This document shows, one piece after another, positions 1-5,563 of a stretch of 15,747 nt of DNA. The notes below the pieces were generated by a model, which was not told the origin of the DNA, did no database searches, and saw only the letters and a program-made list of their open reading frames with translations. Within the stretch, counting starts at the first letter, position 1, and each line of letters starts with the position of its first letter. Location of the stretch: the NCBI GenBank assembly GCA_026396495.1, contig JAPLWR010000031.1:1445-17191 (forward strand), written 5' to 3'. Position numbers and translations under genes: made by a program. Source of the DNA: Candidatus Magasanikiibacteriota bacterium (GTDB taxonomy: Bacteria; Patescibacteriota; Patescibacteriia; Magasanikbacterales; UBA10003).

Positions 1-282
1 CAGACCGCCCAGAGGCTTCAGCCACCACAGGTGCATCACTTGGGCGATGCAGAAGATGATGGCGATTCGGAAGAAGATGGCCCCGTAAAGGCCCCAGCGC
101 AGGGCCTTCTTGCGCTGAGATGGCGGCAACTTGGCCGCCATTACTCCCAGCACGGCCACGTTGTCCATGGCCAGAACGCCCATGATCAGGAACACGGCTC
201 CGAACTGGCTCAGCATCTGAGCCACGCTCAAAACCATGAGCTGATCCCACATGCCAACCATGACGCCGATGAGCCATTCCAC
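1..282 (-). CDS. TerC-family integral membrane protein, N-terminal 94 residues (cut by window edge)
   Basis: The gene reads off the left edge, so only the first 94 codons are visible. The start is a GTG at 280-282 with a GGAGG ribosome-binding site (plus-strand CCTCC at 290-294) seven bases upstream. The product is hydrophobic. Around residues 36-65 it has the pattern LAMDNVAVLGVMAAKLP followed by QRKKALRWGLYGA, which resembles the TerC family: an Asp-Asn in a membrane helix, a short Lys/Arg-rich loop with LP..QR, then another helix. TerC proteins are linked to metal export or tellurite tolerance; the specific role here is unknown. Base use is GC-rich, unlike the neighbouring ileS. It lies 32 bases downstream of a 42-aa membrane ORF and probably shares its transcript; I found no convincing promoter of its own. 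Confidence in the family is good, in function low. Confidence 0.75.
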   Translation of the reverse strand, partial: MEWLIGVMVGMWDQLMVLSVAQMLSQFGAVFLIMGVLAMDNVAVLGVMAAKLPPSQRKKALRWGLYGAIFFRIAIIFCIAQVMHLWWLKPLGGL

Positions 283-314
283 GGCACAACCTCCAGTGAA
301 GGGTTTTTGAATTT

Positions 315-443
315 TCAAAGTCCGCCCAAAGTATCTCCGTTTCTCTTCTTACTTAGCACCTTGATGAAGATGCTGAGTAAAAGAGATCCCAATGCAAGCG
401 TTAGCAAGGTTGGGATCAAAACACAGTTGTTGAGAAAGATCAT
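315..443 (-). CDS. Small single-helix membrane protein, 42 aa, unknown function
   Basis: This short frame begins with ATG at 441-443 and ends with TGA at 315-317. The product starts MIFLNNCVLIPTLLTLALG, has one hydrophobic stretch over residues 2-32 ending in IFIKVLSKK, and closes with a short polar tail. Inside-positive charge after the helix suggests an N-out single-pass protein. An AAGGGA sequence lies almost directly against the ATG, so the SD spacing is poor. That AAGGG also forms the 3' arm of a small hairpin, CCTTAGA-aaac-TCTAAGG, at about 445-462. The gene sits between the 190-aa membrane protein and the TerC-like gene on the same strand, filling most of the gap. I do not recognise a family. 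The hydrophobic pattern and position are the only support. Confidence 0.45.
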   Translation of the reverse strand: MIFLNNCVLIPTLLTLALGSLLLSIFIKVLSKKRNGDTLGGL

Positions 444-490
444 TCCCTTAGAGTTTTCTAAGGCAACCACTCGGCAGGTTGCGCCAGACC

Positions 491-1063
491 TCAGACGGCC
501 TTGGAGACCGGCTCCGGGAACAGGGTCAGGTTACGGAACATCACTACCGGGAGAGGCCGCGATCCGTCGCTGAACCGCTCCTGATCGAACACGGACCCGT
601 AGGACTTGGTCTCATCGGAGTCCACGGTCAAGACCACCGAATGGCCACCCACCGTGATGCCTTCGTCCCCACTCAGCGACGTCGGCATATAGAAGAACAG
701 CATGGGATGTTCCACCAGGGTGAAGTACTCGCCCTGAATCTGGTACGTCCCGCGCAGTTCCAGGTAGAAGGTCTTCTGACGGGACTCCTCGATCGCCGCC
801 TCCCTCGCCTTGTCGGAAGCCAGGAGTGCGAGCGCGATGGACACCCCTGCCATGACGAACCAAATGATAGTCAGAATCTCCGACCAGCCCCATTTGTGAT
901 CACCGAAGATGCCAAACTCACTACAGAAGAACCCCAGGCACAGGCTCATCGTGAGGGTGAGGATGACCCGCGCCACGGGAGGGTACTTCTCCAGCAGGAA
1001 GCCCACCCCTCCGAAGACCAGGAAAGCTCCCACGACCACGATCAAGTAAACATCCGTCGACAT
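491..1063 (-). CDS. Hypothetical membrane protein with three N-terminal helices, 190 aa
   Basis: Unrecognised protein. The start ATG at 1061-1063 has a strong GGGAGG site (plus-strand CCTCCC, 1070-1075) six bases upstream, which fixes the start. Three hydrophobic helices are visible at about residues 5-24, 31-52 and 62-83. Then comes a charged linker (SDKAREAAIEESRQK) and a roughly 100-residue soluble C-terminal domain rich in beta-type residues, with no catalytic motif I can name. Codon use is GC-rich (57% in one line counted), in contrast to ileS. It is the first full gene of a minus-strand unit that continues into the 42-aa and TerC-like membrane proteins, so a shared membrane role is possible but unproven. 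It is preceded by a 13-codon upstream ORF, a long hairpin and a strong promoter. Confidence 0.8.
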   Translation of the reverse strand: MSTDVYLIVVVGAFLVFGGVGFLLEKYPPVARVILTLTMSLCLGFFCSEFGIFGDHKWGWSEILTIIWFVMAGVSIALALLASDKAREAAIEESRQKTFYLELRGTYQIQGEYFTLVEHPMLFFYMPTSLSGDEGITVGGHSVVLTVDSDETKSYGSVFDQERFSDGSRPLPVVMFRNLTLFPEPVSKAV

Positions 1064-1079
1064 CCCACACCTCCCAAAA

Positions 1080-1121
1080 TCACTTACTGCACTTTAACCC
1101 GTACAGCTTGGGCTTGAACAT
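1080..1121 (-). CDS. Possible leader peptide (upstream ORF), 13 aa
   Basis: An ATG at 1119-1121 opens a 13-codon frame encoding MFKPKLYGLKCSK and stops at TGA 1080-1082, 16 bases before the ATG of the membrane gene. AAGGAG (plus-strand 1133-1138) lies 11 bases upstream and GAGG abuts the ATG. The AAGGAG is buried in the 3' arm of a long hairpin. The frame could be a translated leader peptide or chance. Confidence 0.35.
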   Translation of the reverse strand: MFKPKLYGLKCSK

Positions 1122-1127
1122 CCTCAG

Positions 1128-1177
1128 GATTTCTCCTTATTTTAAGGCCTCTAAAGGCACTAAAATAGGGAGAAATC
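1128..1177 (-). promoter_or_regulatory. Long hairpin in the 5' leader of the membrane-protein unit
   Basis: On the minus strand GATTTCTCC (plus 1169-1177) pairs with GGAGAAATC (1128-1136). Inside, TATTTTA pairs with TAAAATA and GCCT with AGGC around a TTAG loop, giving about 20 base pairs broken only by small mismatches. The 3' arm contains the AAGGAG that could serve the upstream ORF, so folding would mask it. There is no U-tract, so it is not a terminator. Confidence 0.7.
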
Positions 1178-1205
1178 AGCTTTAAAAACCATTGTGTAAC
1201 AAAGT

Positions 1206-1234
1206 AGTATAGCACATTTTTGGACTTTTGTCAA
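1206..1234 (-). promoter_or_regulatory. Strong sigma70-type promoter for the 190-aa membrane protein unit
   Basis: TTGACA (plus TGTCAA 1229-1234), a 17-base spacer and TATACT (plus AGTATA 1206-1211) preceded by TGC form a consensus -35 plus extended -10. Predicted transcription start is near 1199, giving a leader of about 136 nt. The element is almost identical to the promoter at 11855-11883. Confidence 0.85.
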
Positions 1235-1266
1235 GACCCTCAAGACAATTTTTAGCTTAAATTTAA

Positions 1267-1300
1267 CTAAAAAAGAGGGCCCTACACGAATGTAGAGCCC
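1267..1300 (-). terminator. Rho-independent terminator with UUCG loop
   Basis: On the minus strand GGGCTCTACA (plus 1291-1300) pairs over all ten bases, one as G-U, with TGTAGGGCCC (1277-1286) around a TTCG tetraloop, followed by TCTTTTTT. It ends the structured non-coding transcript that starts near 1940, just before the next promoter at 1234. Confidence 0.9.
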
Positions 1301-1680
1301 AAGAGTTATGAGGCATTAGTTCTAACTGGTTTGTACCCCAGCTAAGCTTTCGCTGTCTAAAGGTTTTTAGACGAACCTTGGTTTGCCAACCAAGATAGCC
1401 TCGGCGTTGTTATACCTCCTTGTCCCAGCTCTTCCCCAGGCTGGATTGGGGCTGCCGCCTGTACCCTTCATCACATCGTGGGCAGGTCGACAATCTCGAA
1501 GTTGGAATTGTTTTACCCCTTTCGTGGCGATGGGCGGCGATTAGGCGGCCCGGAGGGGTTTTCCTGATGGTTTTGCTTGTTTGCAAGCAGGGCTCTCATC
1601 ACATCCCAGCAGTTGTACTTCTACTCCCGTTTCGCTCCCAACTAAAGCTACTAAGGTTTCGAGAGTTCTATTTATGTTTT

Positions 1681-1737
1681 AGCGCCGTCTGCTATGGCGC
1701 TCGTTTCCGCAGCCGCATTTTACTGCCTCCTTCAGTC
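1681..1737 (-). repeat. Shine-Dalgarno/mini-ORF module, copy 2, inside the structured RNA
   Basis: Reading the minus strand: CTGAAGGAGG, seven bases, ATG, then an 8-codon frame (MRLRKRAP, stop at 1692-1694) that runs into a hairpin AGCGCC/GGCGCT (1681-1686 with 1696-1701). The order and much of the sequence match the copy at 1816-1872: GAAGGAGGC, GTA(A/T)AATGCGGC, GCGCCATA, GGCGC. CACGCC precedes the module in both copies. Confidence 0.6.
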
Positions 1738-1815
1738 TGGCGTGTTGTTGTTGGCGACTCGGACGTCTCTTGAAGGTTGTCGACGATGCGCTTTGATAGC
1801 AGTATTTGTGTCATT

Positions 1816-1872
1816 GCGCCCTGCGATCGTATGGCGCTTCTTACCACTGCCGCATTATACCGCCTCCTTCGG
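1816..1872 (-). repeat. Shine-Dalgarno/mini-ORF module, copy 1, inside the structured RNA
   Basis: Reading the minus strand: CGAAGGAGGCG, then an ATG at 1853-1855 seven bases after GGAGG, opening a 4-codon frame (MRQW, stop TAA 1841-1843), then hairpin arms GCGCC (1833-1837) and GGCGC (1816-1820). It is about 137 nt 5' of the second copy in the RNA. An upstream CGCCT could pair with the AGGCG that overlaps the SD. Confidence 0.6.
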
Positions 1873-1945
1873 TTTTGGGTATGAGGGCAGAATCAGGCGT
1901 GCTGGCCTTCAGGATGAGACAGACCCCATCGCAGCCAGACCAATG

Positions 1946-1974
1946 AGTATAACACAAAACCCCAACTTTGTCAA
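1946..1974 (-). promoter_or_regulatory. Consensus promoter for the structured non-coding RNA
   Basis: TTGACA (plus TGTCAA 1969-1974), a 17-base spacer and TATACT (plus AGTATA 1946-1951) preceded by TGT give a consensus -35 and extended -10. The start is predicted at about 1939-1940. The -35 lies in the loop of the ileS terminator hairpin. Confidence 0.85.
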
Positions 1975-1985
1975 GAGTTGGGGTT
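1951..1985 (-). terminator. Terminator of the ileS transcript, overlapping the next promoter
   Basis: On the minus strand AACCCCAACT (plus 1976-1985) pairs perfectly with AGTTGGGGTT (1958-1967) around the eight-base loop CTTGACAA, followed by a T-rich run TTTGTGTT. It lies about 26 bases after the ileS stop. Confidence 0.75.
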
Positions 1986-2010
1986 CACAGTAGAATTTTT
2001 TTACCTAACT

Positions 2011-4905
2011 TTAGCTAAATTTTATTTTCAATTTCATCTTTTCTACCTCTACTTCTTTTCCTCCGTCGCCAACAGCCCCCACATTTATCTCTTTAGCCAA
2101 AACCTGAACCATTAATTGCTCTTTAAATTTCTCTACCACCTCCAACAAATCTTTTTCTTCAGTTTCCAAAATCATCACTACTTTATCTTTTATAGTAAGA
2201 CTCATTTCTTTGCGCAGCTGGTTAACAGTTCTGACTAACTCTCTTAGTAACCCTTCAGCTTTTAAAGTGTCATCCAACACCACATCTAAAGCCACAGACA
2301 AAGACCCTTCACTCTTTAATACCCAACCCTCATTCAAACCTTCCAAAGTTTTCACGGCCACTACATTTTTCACATTAATTTCTTCGGCAATAATAGAAGT
2401 CAGTTCAGATTTTAAAACTAAATTAGCCACTTGTAATTCTTTAAGAGGCTGTCTAACTTTCATCCCCTTTTCTGCTCTAGCAGCCAAACCCAATTCCACA
2501 ATTTTTCTAGCCACTTCCATTTCTTTTAACAACTCCCAGTTAATTAATTTTTCATCTAAAACTGGCCAATCAGCCAAGTGCACTGACTCAACTTGTTTCT
2601 GTAACCTTCCCCAAAAACGCTCTGTCACAAAAGGAGTAAAAGGAGCCAATAACCTAACTAAACTTAATAAAACAAAACGCAAAACTTTAGCGCAAGCTTC
2701 TTTGTCCTCTCCCTCATTTTTTAATCTTTCACGACTACGACGCACATACCAAGTAGAAAGTTCATTGATAAAATCAATCAACTTTCTAGAAGCTTCAAAC
2801 ACGTGGTAACTTTCCAACTCTTCTGTCACTTCTTTATTCAACAAATTCAATTTTGCCATCACCCATTTATCCAAAACATTATTTAATTTTGGCAATTCAA
2901 CTTTATCCTCTTCCACTTTGTACATTTCATAAAAATTCATCACATTGCCCAATAGCATTACCACTTTACGCAAAACTTCCTCCACATCTTTTTCATCAAA
3001 ATTCTTTGGTTCACCTGGTTGGTTAATGGAAAACAAATGCATACGCAAAGCATCAATGCCAAATTTATCAGCAATCATCCAAGGATCAATGACATTACCT
3101 TTGGATTTACTCATCTTCTTACCTTCTTTATCTCTGATGTGACCCAAACAAATAACATTTTTATAAGGAGCTTCTTTGCCTAATAAGGTGGCTACCGCCA
3201 ACAAGGTATAAAACCAACCACGAGTTTGATCAATGGCTTCAGAAATAAAATCAGCTGGATATTGAATTTTTTTATCGATCATTTCCTTATTTTCAAATGG
3301 GTAGTGATATTGGGCAAAAGGCATGGCTCCAGAATCAAACCAACAATCAAAAACATCAGACACCCGATTCATAGTGCCGCCACAAGTGCATTGAAAAGTT
3401 AGTTTGTCTACAAAAGGACGATGAACATCCACTTCACCATTTTTATTTTTTGGCAAACCGCCAGATCTTTCCTCTAATTCTTTCAAGCTCCCAATCACTT
3501 CCACTTTTTGACAATTATCACATACCCAAATTGGCAAAGGAGTACCCCAATAACGTTGACGGGAAATTGCCCAGTCTTTTATATTAGCCAACCATTCACC
3601 AAAGCGGCCTTCTTTAATATGATCTGGCACCCAATTAATTTTGGCATTATTGGCCATCAATTCTTTTTGGACAGAGGTGACTCTGATAAACCAAGAATCT
3701 TTGGCGTAATACAACAAAGGACTATCACAACGCCAGCAAAAAGGATAATCATGCGTGTGTTTTTCTTCTTCTAAAAATAAATTGCGAGATTTTAAATCTT
3801 CAATAATTTCTTTTTCTACTGAGGCCTTTTTTACAAATTGACCCGCCCATTTGGTAACGCTAGGTAAAAATTTTCCATTTTCATCCACGGTGTGGACAAA
3901 AGGTAAATTATATTCCACTCCAAAATTAAAATCATCTTCACCATACATGACAGCTGTGTGCACCACTCCAGTACCATCAACTGTGGAAACAAAGTTAGCA
4001 TGGCCCACAAACCAAGCCTTCTTACCTTGAGGATCTAGGGCGCCTGGAAAAAGAGGTTCATATTCCCAGCCTTCCATTTTTTCTCCTTTAAATTCTTCTA
4101 CTACTTCCGCCCCTGGACCCAAAACCTGCTCTACCAAAGATTTAGCTAAGATATAAAATTCATTATTAAATTTTACCTTGGCATAATCAATTGTGGGTCC
4201 CACTGCCAAAGCCACATTACCTGGTAATGTCCAAGGTGTAGTAGTCCAAGAAAGAATATAAGTATTAGCTTGATTTTTTAATTTAAATTTAACATAGATA
4301 GAAGTGTCCTCTACGCTTTTATAACCCTGAGCTACTTCATGAGAAGACAAAGCTGTCCCACAACGTGGACATTGAGGTACCACCTTGTAACCTTTATATA
4401 GCAAACCCTTAGTATTTAATTCTTTAGTAATCCACCACAAAGTTTCAATGTAATCATTATGGTAGGTTACATAAGGATTTTGTAAGTCTAACCAAAAACC
4501 AATGCGACGAGTTAAATTTTCCCAATCAGTTTTATATTGCCAAACACTTTCTTGGCATTTTTGATTAAATTCTTCAATACCATATTTTTCAATATCTGGT
4601 TTACCAGATATTCCTAAAGCTTTTTCCACTTGCAATTCCACGGGCAAGCCGTGAGTGTCCCAACCGGCCTTGCGTTCTATATGATAGCCTTGCATGGTAC
4701 GAAAACGTAAAATAATATCTTTAAATGAACGAGCCAAAACATGATGAATGCCGGGTTTACCGTTAGCCGTGGGTGGTCCTTCAAAAAAAACAAAATTACC
4801 TTTGGGAGATTTTTTGTCCAAAGTTTTTTGAAAAATATTTTTATCTTCCCAAAATTTTAAAACTTCTTCTTCATTTTGAGCAAATAGTGATTTTTTGTTT
4901 TCCAT
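2011..4905 (-). CDS. ileS: Isoleucyl-tRNA synthetase, IleRS2 type, 964 aa
   Basis: Class I aminoacyl-tRNA synthetase that charges tRNA-Ile in the cytoplasm. The sequence runs through the whole family architecture: PPTANGKPGIHH near residues 44-55, the class I signature in the swapped form GIHH (52-55) instead of HxGH; the editing domain with WTTTPWTLPGN (220-230) and GTGVVHTAVMYGEDD (311-324); Cys-pairs CPRC (179-182), CWRC (390-393) and CDNC (462-465) that could bind zinc; the catalytic ISRQRYWG block (447-454); KMSKS at 597-601; and an anticodon-binding helical domain with an ENxR-like region. These features indicate the eukaryote-like IleRS2 clade, known for low mupirocin sensitivity. It is somewhat shorter than the roughly 1,030-1,050 residues usual for IleRS2, mainly at the C-terminus. 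The ATG at 4905 lies four bases after the preceding small gene, with no SD. The unit is controlled by an upstream T-box. Confidence 0.97.
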   Translation of the reverse strand: MENKKSLFAQNEEEVLKFWEDKNIFQKTLDKKSPKGNFVFFEGPPTANGKPGIHHVLARSFKDIILRFRTMQGYHIERKAGWDTHGLPVELQVEKALGISGKPDIEKYGIEEFNQKCQESVWQYKTDWENLTRRIGFWLDLQNPYVTYHNDYIETLWWITKELNTKGLLYKGYKVVPQCPRCGTALSSHEVAQGYKSVEDTSIYVKFKLKNQANTYILSWTTTPWTLPGNVALAVGPTIDYAKVKFNNEFYILAKSLVEQVLGPGAEVVEEFKGEKMEGWEYEPLFPGALDPQGKKAWFVGHANFVSTVDGTGVVHTAVMYGEDDFNFGVEYNLPFVHTVDENGKFLPSVTKWAGQFVKKASVEKEIIEDLKSRNLFLEEEKHTHDYPFCWRCDSPLLYYAKDSWFIRVTSVQKELMANNAKINWVPDHIKEGRFGEWLANIKDWAISRQRYWGTPLPIWVCDNCQKVEVIGSLKELEERSGGLPKNKNGEVDVHRPFVDKLTFQCTCGGTMNRVSDVFDCWFDSGAMPFAQYHYPFENKEMIDKKIQYPADFISEAIDQTRGWFYTLLAVATLLGKEAPYKNVICLGHIRDKEGKKMSKSKGNVIDPWMIADKFGIDALRMHLFSINQPGEPKNFDEKDVEEVLRKVVMLLGNVMNFYEMYKVEEDKVELPKLNNVLDKWVMAKLNLLNKEVTEELESYHVFEASRKLIDFINELSTWYVRRSRERLKNEGEDKEACAKVLRFVLLSLVRLLAPFTPFVTERFWGRLQKQVESVHLADWPVLDEKLINWELLKEMEVARKIVELGLAARAEKGMKVRQPLKELQVANLVLKSELTSIIAEEINVKNVVAVKTLEGLNEGWVLKSEGSLSVALDVVLDDTLKAEGLLRELVRTVNQLRKEMSLTIKDKVVMILETEEKDLLEVVEKFKEQLMVQVLAKEINVGAVGDGGKEVEVEKMKLKIKFS

Positions 4906-4909
4906 ATAT

Positions 4910-5281
4910 TTAAAAAGTAGTAAATTCTTGACGCTTAAATTCTATTATATTATCGGGATCAAATTGATATTTATTTAAATATCCTCCTTGGCGTAACAAC
5001 ATTTTTAATTTACGACTTAAATCTTCTCTCATTCTTTTTAAATCATCTACCACTTCTTTAAATTTATCTAACTGCACATCAGAAGAAACATAAAAAAGTA
5101 TCTCCCCTGTTTTGCTAACTAGATAGCCAGCCTGATGACCCCTATTAAATCTAATTTTGCTCAACAAATTATTCAGCAGAGGAATATCATCTTCCACTAA
5201 TAATTTTATCTTTATCTCTAACTCCTTAGGAGACATCTCTATTTCTGTTAATTCTGCGGGAACAAATTTTTCATCATCCAT
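4910..5281 (-). CDS. Conserved-looking hypothetical protein upstream of ileS, 123 aa
   Basis: I do not recognise this protein. It is soluble and charged, with no membrane segment. An alpha/beta N-terminal part (MDDEKFVPAE, then KELEIKIKLLVEDD) precedes GHQAGYLVSKTGEILFYVSS, followed by a long amphipathic helix rich in Lys, Arg and Leu at about residues 74-102. I chose the ATG at 5279-5281. An upstream in-frame GTG at 5303-5305 falls inside the T-box terminator stem and would encode only the uridine tract. There is no SD. It is the first gene after the T-box and ends four bases before ileS, so it is co-regulated with isoleucine-tRNA charging; a role in translation or amino-acid metabolism is only inferred from this. 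Confidence 0.75.
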   Translation of the reverse strand: MDDEKFVPAELTEIEMSPKELEIKIKLLVEDDIPLLNNLLSKIRFNRGHQAGYLVSKTGEILFYVSSDVQLDKFKEVVDDLKRMREDLSRKLKMLLRQGGYLNKYQFDPDNIIEFKRQEFTTF

Positions 5282-5295
5282 ATTAAAAATATAAA

Positions 5296-5317
5296 TAAAA
5301 AACACGCCTTTAGCGTG
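5296..5317 (-). terminator. T-box intrinsic terminator
   Basis: On the minus strand CACGC (5313-5317) pairs with GCGTG (5303-5307) around TAAAG, followed by six T. Two G-U pairs can extend it on the GG side next to the antiterminator strand UCUUG. It precedes the first gene of the ileS unit by about 15 bases. Confidence 0.8.
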
Positions 5318-5456
5318 CCAAGAGTCTAGCTTAAGCCAGACGGTACCATCTTGTGCTTTATCTTAATTATGGCTATAACGCGCCAATCCGAGAGAGTCTA
5401 CTACCTTTTTAAGGCTTCTTTCTCTAGCTCCCCGCTGATAAACGGATCTAAGCTTT
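5296..5456 (-). promoter_or_regulatory. T-box riboswitch (tRNA-Ile sensing) with a very short Stem I
   Basis: The leader carries the T-box core UGGUACC (plus 5342-5348), whose variable base U would pair with discriminator A of tRNA-Ile. Around it the antiterminator folds as expected: helix A1 CAAGA (5349-5353) with UCUUG (5319-5323), the seven-base bulge, then helix A2 GUCU (5338-5341) with AGAC (5324-5327). The terminator CACGC-loop-GCGUG plus U-run follows (5296-5317). Upstream, a small hairpin (TCCG/CGGG) has the loop UUUAUCAG, which holds an AUC isoleucine codon (plus GAT 5437-5439). A second hairpin, AGAG/CTCT over CCTT/AAGG, has internal loop strands AAAGAAG and UAGUAGA that fit a loop-E/S-turn (GAA opposite AGUA). 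Transcription starts almost at Stem I, so no long canonical Stem I is possible. This resembles the ultrashort Stem I class described for actinobacterial ileS leaders, but with a transcriptional terminator. Confidence 0.82.
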
Positions 5457-5462
5457 GAATTA

Positions 5463-5491
5463 AGTTTAAGGGTATTTGGTAAAAAAGTCAA
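5463..5491 (-). promoter_or_regulatory. Promoter of the T-box/ileS transcript
   Basis: TTGACT (plus AGTCAA 5486-5491), 17 bases and TAAACT (plus AGTTTA 5463-5468). Predicted start is near 5456, immediately 5' of the T-box Stem I. It follows directly on the terminator of the upstream gene. Confidence 0.7.
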
Positions 5492-5492
5492 T

Positions 5493-5519
5493 AAAAAAGC
5501 GCCGTAGTAAAACGACGCT
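5493..5519 (-). terminator. Rho-independent terminator of the coiled-coil gene
   Basis: On the minus strand AGCGTCG (5513-5519) pairs with CGGCGCT (5498-5504), one G-U included, around TTTTACTA and is followed by TTTTTT (5493-5498). It lies about 45 bases after the stop at 5564. Confidence 0.88.
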
Positions 5520-5563
5520 GATAAAGTTAAGGAGATTAATAAAAAACTGGCTAGCCATTCAGT

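Larger units (their letters stand above)
1267..1940 (-). ncRNA. Candidate large structured non-coding RNA, about 670 nt, unrecognised
   Basis: The stretch between ileS and the membrane operon has no plausible protein on the minus strand, yet it is bracketed by a consensus promoter (1946-1974) and a UUCG-capped terminator (1267-1300) on that strand. Its GC content is well above that of ileS. Many local helices are visible. Near the 5' end CTGGC pairs with GCCAG, enclosing GATG/CATC. A TGCTTG-CAAA-CAAGCA hairpin lies at about 1574-1589. Toward the 3' end there is a row: CTTGGTT/AACCAAG (1377-1394), GTCTAAA/TTTAGAC (1355-1372), AGC-GAAA-GCT (1345-1354, GNRA loop) and AGCTGG/CCAGTT (about 1325-1344). 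Perfect AAGGAGG occurs three times (plus-strand CCTCCTT at 1415-1421, 1726-1732 and 1863-1869), twice before tiny ORFs. GATGTGATGA occurs twice (1468-1477, 1596-1605). I saw none of the hallmark sequences of RNase P RNA, tmRNA or SRP RNA. ROOL/GOLLD-like ornate RNAs are an open alternative. Confidence 0.65.

Noticed and set aside
445..462. CCTTAGA/TCTAAGG hairpin as a terminator of the 190-aa gene
   Set aside because: No T-run follows on the minus strand; it more likely affects translation of the 42-aa ORF.
479..1117. 212-codon plus-strand frame opposite the 190-aa membrane gene
   Set aside because: Shadow of a GC-rich gene: no SD, and a composition rich in His/Arg/Gln typical of antisense frames.
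1468..1605. GATGTGATGA repeats as C/D-box-like k-turns (UGAUGA with CUGA)
   Set aside because: UGAUGA is short, no convincing paired CUGA with flanking stems was found, and C/D guide RNAs are archaeal/eukaryotic.
1267..1940. tmRNA, RNase P RNA or SRP RNA as the identity of the structured stretch
   Set aside because: I could not find the P4/CRI-CRV sequences of RNase P RNA, a tRNA-like acceptor with tag frame, or the SRP GNAR core; the size also exceeds tmRNA and SRP RNA.
1420..1993. Two plus-strand frames of 117 and 99 codons across the 1267-1940 region
   Set aside because: Their peptides have no recognisable fold or motif, no SD or promoter serves them, and they run antisense to a stretch with minus-strand promoter, terminator and helices.
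5284..5305. Upstream GTG start for the 123-aa gene before ileS
   Set aside because: The GTG lies in the T-box terminator stem and would translate the uridine run.
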